DNA of 64,000 nt, from the NCBI RefSeq assembly GCF_002479495.1, contig NZ_DLNQ01000011.1:62721-126720 (forward strand), in the 5' to 3' direction. Under the pieces are notes generated by a model, which was not told the origin of the DNA, did no database searches, and saw nothing but the letters and a program-made list of their open reading frames with translations. Below are positions 24,408-33,150 of this stretch, piece after piece. The position numbers and the translations under genes are program-made. The first letter of the stretch is position 1, and each line of letters begins with the position of its first letter. This DNA comes from Brevundimonas sp. UBA7506 (GTDB taxonomy: Bacteria; Pseudomonadota; Alphaproteobacteria; Caulobacterales; Caulobacteraceae).

Positions 24408-26761
24408 GTCTCGTCTGACGGCGTCGTCGCCACTGCGGCGGCGCCGTTGGCCAAGGCGTCGGCTTCCGGCTGGGGCCGGCCCAGCAGATAGCCCTGGACC
24501 TCGTTGCAGCCCTGATCGCGCAGGAAGGCCAGCTGTTCGGGCGTTTCGACGCCCTCGGCCAGCACCGGAATCGACAGGCTTTCACCGATGGTCAGGACGG
24601 CCCGGATGATGGCTCGCGACTGGGGCGCGGCGCCGTCCAGCTCGGTCATGAAGGACCGGTCCAGCTTGATCTTGTCGAAGGGGAAGGCCCGCAACGTCGA
24701 CAGCGACGAATAGCCGGTGCCGAAGTCGTCCATGGCGATGGTGACGCCCAGAGCCTTCAGCTGACGCAGCACATGGGTGGTGCGCTCCATGTCGCTGATC
24801 ATGGCCGTCTCGGTGATCTCCAGCTCCAGCCGCGAAGGCGCCAGCCCGGTCTCCAACAGGACCTGGTGCACCAGCCGCGGCAGATCGACGTGACCCAGTT
24901 GCACCGGCGACAGATTGACCGCGATGCGATGCGGCTCGGGCCAGGCGGCGGCCTGTCGGCAAGCCTGACGCAGCACCCACTCGCCGATCGGCAAGATCAG
25001 GCCGGTCTCCTCGGCCACCGGAATGAAGTCTGACGGCGGGATGTTGCGCCCGGTCTCGTCCTTCCAGCGCAGCAGGACCTCGTAGCCGATGGCCTTGCCG
25101 GTCTCGACCGAGGCCTGGACCTGATAGTGCAGCTCGAACTTCTCGTTATCCAGGGCCTCGCGCAGGGCCTGGGTGACGCGGCGGCGGGCGCGCACGGCCT
25201 GATCCATGTCCGCCTCATAGAAGCAGATATCGACCGTCAGCGAGCCCTTGGCGCGGTACATGGCCAGGTCGGCGTTGTTGATCAGGGTCGAGATGTCGTC
25301 GGCGTCCTCGGGCCACAGCGAGACGCCGATGCTGGCGCCGCACGACAGGTCCGCGTGATCGATGGTGACGGGCTGGAGGATGGCGGCGCGCAGGCGCTCG
25401 GCCACGGCCTGGGCCTCCGCGCGGGACGACACCTGTGCCATGGCCACGAACTCGTCGCCGCCCTGGCGAGCCACGAACTCGCCCTCGTGCAGGGCCTCGC
25501 GCAGACGGTCGGCGATGCGGCACAGCAGCAGGTCGCCGACGGCGTGGCCGTACAGGTCGTTGACCTCCTTGAACCGGTTCAGGTCCAGGGCGAACAGGGC
25601 CAGGGTCTCGCCGGGCTTGATGGTGGCGGTCTGGCGGCTCAGGCGCTCCAGGAAGGAGGCGCGGTTAGGCAGGCCGGTCAGGCTGTCATTGCGCGCCAGA
25701 TGGGCGATGCGGCGTTCCTGGGCCTGGCGGGCGCGCAGGTCGCGCACGGAATACAGCATGACCTCGCCTTCGCTGACGTGATCGCGCTTGGCCGCCAGTT
25801 CGACCGGCAGGACCTCGCCCGAGACGGTCTTCAGCGACGACTGCACCATGTCGCCGTCGGCCAGACGCGCCGCGTCCTCGGCCCAGCGCGACAGGCTGTG
25901 GCCGATCGCGGCCTCGCGTTCGGCGCCGAGCAGGGTCAGCAGGGCGCTGTTGACGCCGACGATGACGCCGTCGCGCTCGACCGCCATGCCGTCCACGCTG
26001 CCCTCGATCAGATGTTGCAGGCGCACCTCGGCCTGGCCGCGCGACTGGCTGTCCAGGGCGTAGCTGGCCGCACCGGCGCCCAGCACCAGCAGGCCCACGC
26101 CCGCCACGCCGATGGCCAGGATATGCTTGGCGTCATTGCCCGTCAGCGCCCCGTCCAGCGGCGTGAAAGGCAGGATGGTCATGGCCGACATGGCGGTGAA
26201 GTGCAGCACCACAATGCCCAGAACCATGAAGAGGATGGCCAGCCAGCGTCCCTCGACGGTCGGCCACAGCTTGTCGGCCTTGAAGGCCAGGGCGGCGAAC
26301 ACGACCGAGCCGCCCACGGCGAACGCCACATAGGGAACCGACCACTGGATCACGGCGTCGACGGCGAAGGCGGCCATGCCGATGAAGTGCATGGCGGAGA
26401 CGCTCAGGCCGAACAGGACGCCGCCGACCAGACCCGATCCCGGAAAGCGTTGCGCCGCGATGTACTGGGCCGTCCCAGATCCGAGGATGGCGACCAGCAG
26501 CGACAGGCCCGTCAGCCCCGGCTCATAGGCGACGGCGATCCCCGGCTCATAGGCGATCATGGCGACGAAGTGGGTGCACCAGACGGTCGCGCCGCCCGCC
26601 ACCGCGCCCAGGAAGACCCAGGCGGCGCGCGCGCCCGCCCGCGTGCTGCGGACCCGCTTCAGCAGGCTGATGGTGATCCAGCTGCCCAGCACGCAGACAA
26701 GAGCGGCCAGGGCGACCAGCGCCAGATTGTGGGCGGTGGTCAGACAATCGACGAGACGCAT
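24377..26761 (-). CDS. MHYT-PAS-GGDEF-EAL cyclic-di-GMP sensor protein
   Basis: A 794-aa inner-membrane protein. An N-terminal MHYT sensor domain (residues ~1-260) contains three motifs, THFVAM, MHFIGM and LHFTAM, each at a helix end, proposed to bind a metal and sense O2, CO or NO. A PAS domain follows (~265-375), then a GGDEF domain (~385-540) with intact VARQGGDEF, and an EAL domain (~550-785) with EVL in place of EAL, but intact DDFGTGYSS. The inhibitory RxxD site is not present before GGDEF. It may both make and hydrolyse c-di-GMP. It is a single-gene unit. Confidence 0.93.
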   Translation of the reverse strand: MRLVDCLTTAHNLALVALAALVCVLGSWITISLLKRVRSTRAGARAAWVFLGAVAGGATVWCTHFVAMIAYEPGIAVAYEPGLTGLSLLVAILGSGTAQYIAAQRFPGSGLVGGVLFGLSVSAMHFIGMAAFAVDAVIQWSVPYVAFAVGGSVVFAALAFKADKLWPTVEGRWLAILFMVLGIVVLHFTAMSAMTILPFTPLDGALTGNDAKHILAIGVAGVGLLVLGAGAASYALDSQSRGQAEVRLQHLIEGSVDGMAVERDGVIVGVNSALLTLLGAEREAAIGHSLSRWAEDAARLADGDMVQSSLKTVSGEVLPVELAAKRDHVSEGEVMLYSVRDLRARQAQERRIAHLARNDSLTGLPNRASFLERLSRQTATIKPGETLALFALDLNRFKEVNDLYGHAVGDLLLCRIADRLREALHEGEFVARQGGDEFVAMAQVSSRAEAQAVAERLRAAILQPVTIDHADLSCGASIGVSLWPEDADDISTLINNADLAMYRAKGSLTVDICFYEADMDQAVRARRRVTQALREALDNEKFELHYQVQASVETGKAIGYEVLLRWKDETGRNIPPSDFIPVAEETGLILPIGEWVLRQACRQAAAWPEPHRIAVNLSPVQLGHVDLPRLVHQVLLETGLAPSRLELEITETAMISDMERTTHVLRQLKALGVTIAMDDFGTGYSSLSTLRAFPFDKIKLDRSFMTELDGAAPQSRAIIRAVLTIGESLSIPVLAEGVETPEQLAFLRDQGCNEVQGYLLGRPQPEADALANGAAAVATTPSDETQLKAARAVA

Positions 26762-26863
26762 GGAATCCGGGGGGAAAGATACTGAAACGATCCTTTCCCT
26801 AACGGCTCAACTCTTAATCCGACGTCGTCCGAAATGGCTAACGAAGCCTTGCGACGAACCCGA

Positions 26864-27259
26864 TCAGGAAGCCTCGTGCGGCTTGTCGTTCTGACGCATC
26901 AGATAGGGGTTGTTGACCGAAACCTCGGCGCCCGGAGGCAGGCCCAGCTCTTCGAAGCTCCATTGCAACTGCACCCCGTCGGATTTGGGATTTTCGCAGC
27001 GGTCCTCGTCCAGACGACGCAGGGTGATGACGGCGCTGTCGCGCAGGCGGGTGATGAAGGGTTTGACGTCCGCCTTGCTGGTGCAGCCGTTCGAGCTGAC
27101 CCAGAAAACCGCCGTGTCGCGCGTGAAGGCGGCGGCGTGGATCGGCTCCAGCTGGCCCGGCATCCCGGCGGTGCGCACGGGCTGATCGCCGGTCACGGCG
27201 CAAGCCCCCGCCAGGGCGGCGACGGCGGCGACAGCGCAAAGAGCGATGATTCGTCTCAT
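26864..27259 (-). CDS. Small lipoprotein, SNGC family copy 2 (131 aa)
   Basis: The signal peptide ends in the lipobox LAGA-C20. The mature part has VSSNGCTSKADV, AVITLRRLDEDRCEN and LQWSFEELGL..G..VSVNNPYL, matching the order of motifs in the protein at 22615. Lipid-anchored, probably in the outer membrane, with two cysteines that may pair. It sits alone between rpsD and the GGDEF-EAL gene. Function unknown. Confidence 0.78.
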   Translation of the reverse strand: MRRIIALCAVAAVAALAGACAVTGDQPVRTAGMPGQLEPIHAAAFTRDTAVFWVSSNGCTSKADVKPFITRLRDSAVITLRRLDEDRCENPKSDGVQLQWSFEELGLPPGAEVSVNNPYLMRQNDKPHEAS

Positions 27260-27336
27260 CTCGACCTTCCGGGGCGGAGCCTGTCCACCCGGTCAGAATG
27301 CGCTGCTTCCTTCCCCAAGGGAACAGCGAATGCTGA

Positions 27337-27370
27337 ATAAGAAAGAAGCCCCGGTTCGCACCGGGGCTTC
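27337..27370 (-). terminator. Rho-independent terminator of rpsD
   Basis: GAAGCCCCGG (27345-27354) and CCGGGGCTTC (27361-27370) form a perfect 10-bp stem with a 6-base loop. Read leftward it is followed by TTTCTTATTC. It lies 29 bases after the rpsD stop. Confidence 0.88.
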
Positions 27371-27398
27371 CATCAACTCTATCGTCGATCGCCTGAAA

Positions 27399-28016
27399 TC
27401 AGGACGAGTAGTATTCGACGACCAGGTTCGGTTCCATCTTGACCGGGTACGGCACGTCCGACAGCTCCGGAACGCGGACGTAGCGGACCGAGAAGCCGCG
27501 GTCGCCCAGTTCCAGGTAGTCGGGGATGTCACGTTCCGACGACTGCTGGGCTTCGAGCACCAGAGCCATGTTGCGCGACTTTTCCTTGACCTCGATGACC
27601 TGGCCCGGCTTGACGCGGTACGAACCGATGTCGACCTTCTTGCCGTCGACGGTCACGTGGCCGTGGCTGACGAACTGGCGAGCGGCCCAGACGGTCGGGA
27701 CGAACTTGGCGCGGTAGACGATGGCATCCAGGCGCGATTCCAGCAGACCGATCAGGTTTTCCGAGGTGTTGCCCTTGCGGCGGCCGGCTTCGGCGTAGAT
27801 GGCCGAGAATTGCTTCTCGGTGATGTTGCCGTAGTAGCCCTTGAGCTTCTGCTTGGCCTTCAGCTGCAGGCCGAAGTCCGAAACCTTCGACTTACGACGC
27901 TGGCCGTGCTGGCCCGGGCCGTACGAACGCTTGTTGACCGGCGACTTGGCGCGGCCCCACAGGTTTTCACCCATGGCGCGGTCGATTTTGTACTTGGCGC
28001 TATGGCGCTTGGACAT
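27399..28016 (-). CDS. rpsD: 30S ribosomal protein S4
   Basis: A primary 16S rRNA-binding protein of the small subunit. The 205-aa length and sequence match: N-terminal [20 protein letters not shown]4 RNA-binding domain ([37 protein letters not shown]), and C-terminal VEYYSS. As in most alphaproteobacteria it is a stand-alone gene, with its own terminator at 27345-27370. Confidence 0.98.
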   Translation of the reverse strand: MSKRHSAKYKIDRAMGENLWGRAKSPVNKRSYGPGQHGQRRKSKVSDFGLQLKAKQKLKGYYGNITEKQFSAIYAEAGRRKGNTSENLIGLLESRLDAIVYRAKFVPTVWAARQFVSHGHVTVDGKKVDIGSYRVKPGQVIEVKEKSRNMALVLEAQQSSERDIPDYLELGDRGFSVRYVRVPELSDVPYPVKMEPNLVVEYYSS

Positions 28017-28129
28017 AGATCACTCTTCATGCTGATGCGGCCCGGCCCCTCCCCGATTGGAGCGGCGATCTCAACGGCGGTCCACGCATCGTCCGTAGTC
28101 AGTTCGCGCCTCGGGCCGAAACCCGATGC

Positions 28130-28160
28130 GAGAAGGGCGGGCTTATGAAGGCCCGCCCTC
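28130..28160 (-). terminator. Hairpin terminator after superoxide dismutase gene
   Basis: GGGCGGGC (28135-28142) and GCCCGCCC (28151-28158) pair with an 8-base loop. Leftward the stem is followed by TTCTC. It lies 27 bases after the sod stop. Confidence 0.7.
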
Positions 28161-28184
28161 CCAGAGTCAAGCCAGACGGGCGTT

Positions 28185-28796
28185 TCAGCCCTTGGCGGCG
28201 GCGTACAGCTCGTTGACCTTGTTCCAGTTCACGATGGACCAGAAGGCGGCCAGGAACTCGGCGCGACGGTTCTGATACTTCAGGTAGTAGGCGTGCTCCC
28301 AGACGTCGGCGACGAGCAGGGGCGCGCCCTTCTCCTCGGCGAAGTCCATCAGGGAGTTGTCCTGGTTCGGCGTCGAGATGATCTTCAGCTTGCCGTCCTG
28401 CACGATCAGCCAGGCCCAGCCCGAACCGAAGCGGCCCAGACCCGCCGCGTTGAAGGCCTCCTTGAAGGCGTCCATGCCGCCCAGGTCGGCGTCGATGGCG
28501 GCGGCCAGTTCAGCCGAGGGCGCGCCGCCCGTGCCGACGGGGGCCAGGCCTTCCCAGAAGAAGGTGTGGTTCCACACGCCGCCGGCGTTGTTGCGCACCG
28601 CGACCGGCAGGGTCGACATCTTGGCGAACAGCTCGTCGAATGACTGGCCTTCGACGCCGGCGGCGGCCACGGCCTTGTTCAGGTTGTCGACGTAGGTCTG
28701 ATGGTGCTTGTCGTAGTGGAAGCCCATCGTCTCCTTGTCGATGACGGGCTCCAGCGCGTCATGGGCGTAGGGCAGCGGGGGCAGGACGAAGGCCAT
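28185..28796 (-). CDS. sodB: Iron/manganese superoxide dismutase
   Basis: Converts superoxide to hydrogen peroxide and oxygen. From ATG 28796 behind a GGAACCTCCC-type ribosome site, 203 aa, no signal peptide (cytoplasmic). Metal ligands are H27 (HYDKHHQTY), H77 (WNHTFFW), D164 and H168 (DVWEHAYYLKYQNRR). The second-sphere residues (Gly72 before VWNH, Gln in STPNQD) are those usual in Mn enzymes, while the overall sequence is of the alphaproteobacterial SodB type. The metal cannot be fixed from sequence. It has its own terminator and is single. Confidence 0.93.
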   Translation of the reverse strand: MAFVLPPLPYAHDALEPVIDKETMGFHYDKHHQTYVDNLNKAVAAAGVEGQSFDELFAKMSTLPVAVRNNAGGVWNHTFFWEGLAPVGTGGAPSAELAAAIDADLGGMDAFKEAFNAAGLGRFGSGWAWLIVQDGKLKIISTPNQDNSLMDFAEEKGAPLLVADVWEHAYYLKYQNRRAEFLAAFWSIVNWNKVNELYAAAKG

Positions 28797-28989
28797 GGGA
28801 GGTTCCTCTCGGCGGTTTTGATTCTTCCGGCCCCTATCTAGGGCCGCGCGCTGCATACCCAAGCCTTTACCGCCGAGTTTGTTCAGATTTTCCGCTCGGC
28901 AAGGGCCGATTGGGAACCGGACGGGCGAAATGTCCGTTTCGCCAAGGTGATTTCAGCGCCCTCAGCCCCCTCCCGAAAGGAGGATCGCC

Positions 28990-29178
28990 ATGCCCGTCAG
29001 ATCACTCCGCCGGCCGGCTCCCCTGACCGACGCCGAGGCGGAAACCCTGCGGCTGCAACTGCTGGAGATCGTTCCCCGCCTGCGCCGTCACCACCTGCTT
29101 GACCTGGCCGACACCCTGCACGACGCCGCCCGCGAACGGCGCGACGGCGAACCGCGCCATTTTGACGTGAGAGTGTAG
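28990..29178 (+). CDS. Small hypothetical protein (62 aa)
   Basis: Preceded by a very strong ribosome site (AAAGGAGGATCGCC, 6 bases before the ATG), which supports expression. The protein is one amphipathic helical unit rich in Leu, Arg and His (LRLQLLEIVPRLRRHHLLDLADTLHDAARERR). It may dimerise or bind nucleic acid. Function unknown. Confidence 0.6.
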   Translation: MPVRSLRRPAPLTDAEAETLRLQLLEIVPRLRRHHLLDLADTLHDAARERRDGEPRHFDVRV

Positions 29179-29285
29179 GCGGCCGCTCCTGCTCAAGACA
29201 GGGCAGGATACAAGAACGGCTGGCTCTTGCGCAGCGCAGTCCTTCAGACAAACTGGCGAGAACGGGAGTGGTGAGGAGCATCGCC

Positions 29286-29549
29286 ATGCTGAAGTCTTGC
29301 GCCATTACGGCCGCCGTGCTGGCGACCGGGCTGACCCTGTCCGCCTGCGCCGCCGGTCCGGCAGAGACGGTGCGGTCAGCGGACGCCGCCAAGGCCCAAT
29401 GCCGGATCACCTCGCAACCCGGCGGCGGCTCGTCGATGGACTGCACCCTGTGGGAGCGAACCGCCACGACAACCACGACGACGACCACCCGGCCCAATGG
29501 CGAAACCACCACGACGGTCGAGCGAATCCAGACAGGCGGCGACGCCTAG
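29286..29549 (+). CDS. Small lipoprotein with Thr-rich tail (87 aa)
   Basis: From ATG 29286, a signal peptide ends in lipobox LSA-C21. After a small Cys-containing segment (AQCRITSQPGGGSSMDCTLWERT) there is a run of eight threonines followed by RPNGE, another four threonines and VERIQTGG. The Thr-rich stretch is low complexity and may span the periplasm or be flexible. The function is unknown. Confidence 0.65.
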   Translation: MLKSCAITAAVLATGLTLSACAAGPAETVRSADAAKAQCRITSQPGGGSSMDCTLWERTATTTTTTTTRPNGETTTTVERIQTGGDA

Positions 29550-29637
29550 GCTTTCAGCCCACAGCCAGTGCTTGCCCCTTGAGAGGCCTGAGCGTCGAAA
29601 GCGGCGGGGTCGAATGTCCGCAACGGGTGGGAAGCGG

Positions 29638-30132
29638 TCATGAAGGGTCTGATGAAGGTAATTTAGACCGGCAAGCAACTCTCACGACGAGACTTGCCAA
29701 TATGAGAAACAATCCCGCATCGAATAATGTCGTAAAAAATATATAACTGCTAGGGCATTTCTTTATCTTTAAGAGCTGAAACCCTTGATGGGGAAATGGA
29801 AGAACGTCACAATACGTGTCAGCCCAACCGAAGTAAGGGTTTGCACCCACAAGCAGGATGCAGAGGACACCCAATACTGCAAGCGCGTGCACCAGCCGCG
29901 ACTTACGGCATGGCCAAGAACGTACGCACGCGGCAACGGCCCAATAGATCGACGCTATTACTAATAGCAACTCGGCGATGCTGCGAGCGGCCCATTGAGC
30001 ATACCCATCCCCGTTTCCAATCAAAGCATACGCACCAAAGTGCATCACCAAGTAAAGTCCAAAAATGGACAGGCTACAAAGTAAGAAGCCCTTCCGTGCT
30101 GATCGCCACCCCTGTCCCATCCGAACCCCCAA
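29638..30132 (-). CDS. Hypothetical membrane protein (164 aa)
   Basis: Four hydrophobic helices (about residues 16-36, 48-67, 83-98 and 132-150). A Cys-containing loop (NPYFGWADTYCDVLPFP, then LLKIKKCPSSY) lies between the third and fourth. Composition is clearly less GC-rich than neighbours, suggesting transfer or a recently evolved gene. Start is GTG/ATG ambiguous near the 5' end. No family recognised. Confidence 0.6.
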   Translation of the reverse strand: MGVRMGQGWRSARKGFLLCSLSIFGLYLVMHFGAYALIGNGDGYAQWAARSIAELLLVIASIYWAVAACVRSWPCRKSRLVHALAVLGVLCILLVGANPYFGWADTYCDVLPFPHQGFQLLKIKKCPSSYIFFTTLFDAGLFLILASLVVRVACRSKLPSSDPS

Positions 30133-30201
30133 GCTGTTCCTGGAGTGTGGTTACGCTTATGGATGTCTGCAATGGGTCGAAAGCGGACTGCCGTCCTTTC
30201 G

Positions 30202-30320
30202 CCGTCACCCCGGACGGCCTGGAGGGGCGATCCGGGGTCCAGGCGCCAAGTGCATTGGCATGGACGGAGAAAATAGCAGTCGCCTGGGCTCCGGGTTCGC
30301 TGCGCGCCCCGGAATGACGG
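30202..30320. repeat. Imperfect inverted-repeat element (CCGTCA family)
   Basis: Outer arms CCGTCACCCCGG (left) and CCGGAATGACGG (right), with inner matching blocks CCTGG..GGGGTCCAGGCG and CGCCTGGGCTCCGGG, form a long imperfect palindrome. It lies between two leftward genes (29638 and 30344). It resembles dispersed alphaproteobacterial palindromic repeats and codes for nothing recognisable. Confidence 0.6.
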
Positions 30321-30343
30321 AAGGGGGCGGCGAGAGCGGTTCC

Positions 30344-30838
30344 TTATTCCTCCGCCTTCTTCACCTTGCGCATCCAGGGGCGGGTTTCCTCGCCTTTGGC
30401 CTTGGCGGTGATTTCCTTGAGCTTGCGGGTCTGCATGGTCGAAAAGGCCTGCCCCGGAGCGCCCTTATCGGGGTCGGCGAAGGCGCGGCCGTGAGTTTCG
30501 ATTCGCTCGCCGACAGAATCGAGGAACTCGCCCTCCCATTCGGACAGCGAAACGCCCGCCTTCTCGGCCGAGCGGCGGGCGCGTTTCAGGGCGTTGAGCG
30601 CCGAGCGCTTCGCCGCCTCACGCTGTTGCTCCCAAGGAGACAGCAGCGTCTTCTTTTTAGGGGCGCTACCGTCCTTCGGACTACTTGAGCGCGTCTTGAG
30701 GGCGCTATCGCCGTTCGGGCTGCTCTTGAAGCCGCTCGACCGCAGCCTGGACGCGTCGTCGCCCTTCAGGCTGCTGGAGCGCGAAGGGCGGTCGCTGGGG
30801 GGCTTGAAGGGCGTGCGCTTCAGGCCCGCCTCCCTCAG
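30344..30838 (-). CDS. Basic protein overlapping gapR stop, non-ATG (CTG?) start, with internal Ser-rich repeats
   Basis: An open frame of 165 codons leftward from 30838 with typical high-GC third positions, ending in TAA at 30344. It has no ATG, GTG or TTG until near its end, so the likely start is the CTG that overlaps gapR's stop (CTGA). The product is basic: LKRTPFKPP near the N-terminus, about three degenerate SSLKGDDAS-like units (residues ~22-60), then a folded-looking part from KKKTLLSPWEQQREAAK to WMRKVKKAEE. It may be translated by coupling from gapR. Function unknown. A frameshift upstream is an alternative explanation. Confidence 0.6.
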   Translation of the reverse strand: MREAGLKRTPFKPPSDRPSRSSSLKGDDASRLRSSGFKSSPNGDSALKTRSSSPKDGSAPKKKTLLSPWEQQREAAKRSALNALKRARRSAEKAGVSLSEWEGEFLDSVGERIETHGRAFADPDKGAPGQAFSTMQTRKLKEITAKAKGEETRPWMRKVKKAEE

Positions 30839-31113
30839 ACCTCGCCGAGAGCCGACAGGTAGAGGTCCAGAATCGCCTCTTCCTCCTGGCGCTTGGCCTT
30901 GTCCTGCTTGCGGATGCGGATGACCTTGCGCAGCGTCTTGACGTCGTAGCCCTCGCCCTTGGCCTCGGCGAAGACCTCCTTCATGTCGACCATGACGGCC
31001 TGCTTGTCCTCTTCGAGGCGCTCCAGGCGTTCGATGATCGAGCGCAGACGGCCCTGGGCCGTGGCGGTCAGGACGTCCGAGGCGGCGTCAAAGGCGGGGG
31101 CGTCGTCGGCCAT
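30835..31113 (-). CDS. gapR: GapR/DUF2312 nucleoid-associated protein
   Basis: A 92-aa, mostly helical DNA-binding protein (UPF0335 family). In Caulobacter GapR binds overtwisted AT-rich DNA ahead of replication forks and is needed for growth and division. Family sequence is intact: LRSIIERLERLEEDKQAVMVDMKEVFAEAKGEGYDVKTLRKVIRIR and the C-terminal ILDLYLSALGEV. The downstream frame at 30344 overlaps its stop by 4 bases. Confidence 0.93.
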   Translation of the reverse strand: MADDAPAFDAASDVLTATAQGRLRSIIERLERLEEDKQAVMVDMKEVFAEAKGEGYDVKTLRKVIRIRKQDKAKRQEEEAILDLYLSALGEV

Positions 31114-31261
31114 GAGGAAAGCTCCGAAACTTGAATTGGCCGGCGGGCGACCTTGAGATCACTCTCAAGCAGACCGGGGGGCGCGAGGGCAAGAAGGGAA
31201 TCGCCCGAAGGGGCCTCTGGCGCGAATCGCGTCCGATTCCGAGGCCTGACGCCGGACACGA

Positions 31262-31292
31262 AAAAGGCTGCAGGCGAAGCCTGCAGCCTTTG
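31262..31292 (-). terminator. Rho-independent terminator of rpmJ
   Basis: AAAGGCTGCAGGC (31263-31275) pairs perfectly with GCCTGCAGCCTTT (31279-31291) around a GAA loop. Read leftward a run of T follows (TTTTTCGTG). It lies about 45 bases after the rpmJ stop. Confidence 0.9.
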
Positions 31293-31334
31293 AATATCGT
31301 AACCGCGGCGCCGTTGCAGGCGCCGACGCGGTTC

Positions 31335-31460
31335 TTAGCCTTGCTTGGCCTTGAAGCGCGGGTCGGTCTTGTTGATCACATAGACCACGCCCTTGCGGCG
31401 AACGATCTTGCAGTCGCGGTGGCGACCCTTGAGCGACTTGAGCGAGCTGCGGACCTTCAT
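31335..31460 (-). CDS. rpmJ: 50S ribosomal protein L36
   Basis: A 41-residue ribosomal protein starting at ATG 31460 ([17 protein letters not shown]) and ending [11 protein letters not shown]. It has C-x-n-H-type residues only in part: the first pair is reduced ([12 protein letters not shown]), as in the zinc-free L36 form usual in alphaproteobacteria. The frame continues upstream to 31646, but that extension is not L36. It has its own terminator. Confidence 0.96.
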   Translation of the reverse strand: MKVRSSLKSLKGRHRDCKIVRRKGVVYVINKTDPRFKAKQG

Positions 31461-31827
31461 GGTCGGACGTCCCGAAGATTGGAGGCCCGTGAGGGCGGTC
31501 AAAAACAAATGCGCGAAACCCTGCGAGCAGGACCTTGCGGCGGAGCGGTGCGTATAGAGAGGCCCCGGCCTTTCGTCAACATTCCGCGCGGGGATTCCGC
31601 TGGAGGCCTGGCCTCCGAGTTGAACGGAGGGTCTCCGGACATGCACGTCCGGCGCGTCGCCCCTCCGCCACCAGGCCGTGTCCAGGGGAGCCGAAATGTA
31701 AAACGCAGTTCGTTAAGGCGCGACTTTCGCAAAGGGTTAGCGACGACTTAACCCTTTTCACGGAAACCCCTTTTGGCTTCGCGCGCTTGTGATTGGTCGT
31801 GGAATTCGGGGGCGTTAGCCTGTGGTC
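31461..31827. promoter_or_regulatory. Intergenic region between rpmJ and the transglycosylase gene
   Basis: A 367-base gap between divergent genes. It contains a small palindrome CCGGAC-ATGCAC-GTCCGG (31635-31652) and an AT-richer block before the rightward gene with GTTAAGG and CTTAACCC (31709-31752), which could be CtrA-type half sites. No convincing gene is seen. Confidence 0.35.
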
Positions 31828-33114
31828 ATGCGTATCGCCTATCGTCTTGCCCTGATTGGATCCGTTGCGGCCTGCGCGCCCATGGTGCCGACGCCGCCTC
31901 AACCGCAGCCCGCACCGCCCGCCGTCGTGGAGCCCGCGCCCGCAACGCCCGCGCCGCCGCCGCCGCCCGCCGCCGTCGACCTGTCGGACGCCTATGATCA
32001 GGCCAGCTTCGAGTCCTGGAAGCAGAGCTTCCTCGACCGCCTCGGCGGATCGCGGAAGTGGGAATATTCGCGCGAGCTGAACGGCGTCACGCCTAACGCC
32101 AGCGTCATCCGGCTGGACCGCAACCAGCCCGAGTTCTCGCGCCCCGCCGGCGCCTATATCCAGAGCGCCACCGCCCCGGCCCGAATCGCCATGGCCCGCC
32201 AGCGCGTCGATCGCGTGCCCTGGGAGGTGACCCAGAAATACGGCGTGCCGACCGAGATCCTGCTGGGCGTCTGGGCGCAGGAGAGCGCCTTCGGCCAGGT
32301 TCAGGGTGACTTCGACGTCATCCGCTCCCTCGCCACGCTCGCCTATGACGGCCGCCGCCGCGCCTGGGCCGAAGACCAGCTGAAGAACGCCCTCGACATC
32401 GTGGTGGACGGCAAGCGCGCCCGCAGCGGCCTCAAGGGCAGTTGGGCCGGCGCCATGGGCCAGACCCAGTTCATGCCCGACAGCTATCTGAAGCTGGGCG
32501 TCGATCAGAACGGCGACGGCAAGGTCGACATCTGGGGCTCGGACGCCGACGCCCTGGCCTCGGCCGCCAACCTGCTGGCCCAGGCCGGATGGAAGCGCGG
32601 TCAGGGCTGGGCCTATGAGGTCATCCTGCCCGCCGGCTTCGACTACAGCCAGGCAGAAGGGCCCAAGCACGACTGGGCCTTCTGGTCGGCGCGCGGCGTG
32701 CGTCTGGCCAACGGCGCGACCCTGAACGCCGCCGAGGCGGCCGAGGGCGCAACCATCCTGCTGCCGCAGGGCGCCAAGGGGCCGGTCTTCCTGGCCCTGC
32801 CCAACCACTATGTGATCCGGCGCTACAACAACTCGGTCAGCTATGCCCTCGCCATAGGTCTGATCGCCGACGGGGTGGCCGGCAAGCCCGCCCTGACCGC
32901 GACCTGGCCCAACGACGGACCCCTGACCCGCGAACAGCGCGTCGGCGCCCAGACGGCCCTGACGCGCATGGGCTTCGACACGCAAGGGGTGGACGGCGTC
33001 ATCGGTTCGAACACCCGCGCCGCCCTGCGCCGCTGGCAGCAGGCCAACGGACGGACAGCGGACGGCTATCTGACCGACGTGCTGGCGGACGAGCTGATCC
33101 GGCGGGCGCGGTAG
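31828..33114 (+). CDS. MltB-type lytic murein transglycosylase with peptidoglycan-binding domain
   Basis: Cuts the glycan strands of peptidoglycan to 1,6-anhydro-muropeptides in the periplasm. From ATG 31828, 428 aa. A signal peptide with lipobox-like SVAA-C precedes a Pro-rich linker (to ~50). The SLT_2 catalytic domain has GVWAQESAFG with catalytic Glu at about 152, WAGAMGQTQFMPDSYL and the QNGDGKVDIWG segment. A C-terminal PG_binding_1 domain (~365-425: LTRMGFDTQGVDGVIGSNTRAALRRWQ) ends it. An alternative start is GTG 31822. Confidence 0.93.
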   Translation: MRIAYRLALIGSVAACAPMVPTPPQPQPAPPAVVEPAPATPAPPPPPAAVDLSDAYDQASFESWKQSFLDRLGGSRKWEYSRELNGVTPNASVIRLDRNQPEFSRPAGAYIQSATAPARIAMARQRVDRVPWEVTQKYGVPTEILLGVWAQESAFGQVQGDFDVIRSLATLAYDGRRRAWAEDQLKNALDIVVDGKRARSGLKGSWAGAMGQTQFMPDSYLKLGVDQNGDGKVDIWGSDADALASAANLLAQAGWKRGQGWAYEVILPAGFDYSQAEGPKHDWAFWSARGVRLANGATLNAAEAAEGATILLPQGAKGPVFLALPNHYVIRRYNNSVSYALAIGLIADGVAGKPALTATWPNDGPLTREQRVGAQTALTRMGFDTQGVDGVIGSNTRAALRRWQQANGRTADGYLTDVLADELIRRAR

Positions 33115-33150
33115 TCCGCCTCACAACCCGGGCAGGGCGAGGACGTCACC

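Noticed and set aside
25127..26785. Rightward 552-codon frame opposite the GGDEF-EAL gene
   Set aside because: Asp/Gly/His-rich low-complexity translation with no motif; the MHYT-GGDEF-EAL protein is clearly coded on the minus strand.
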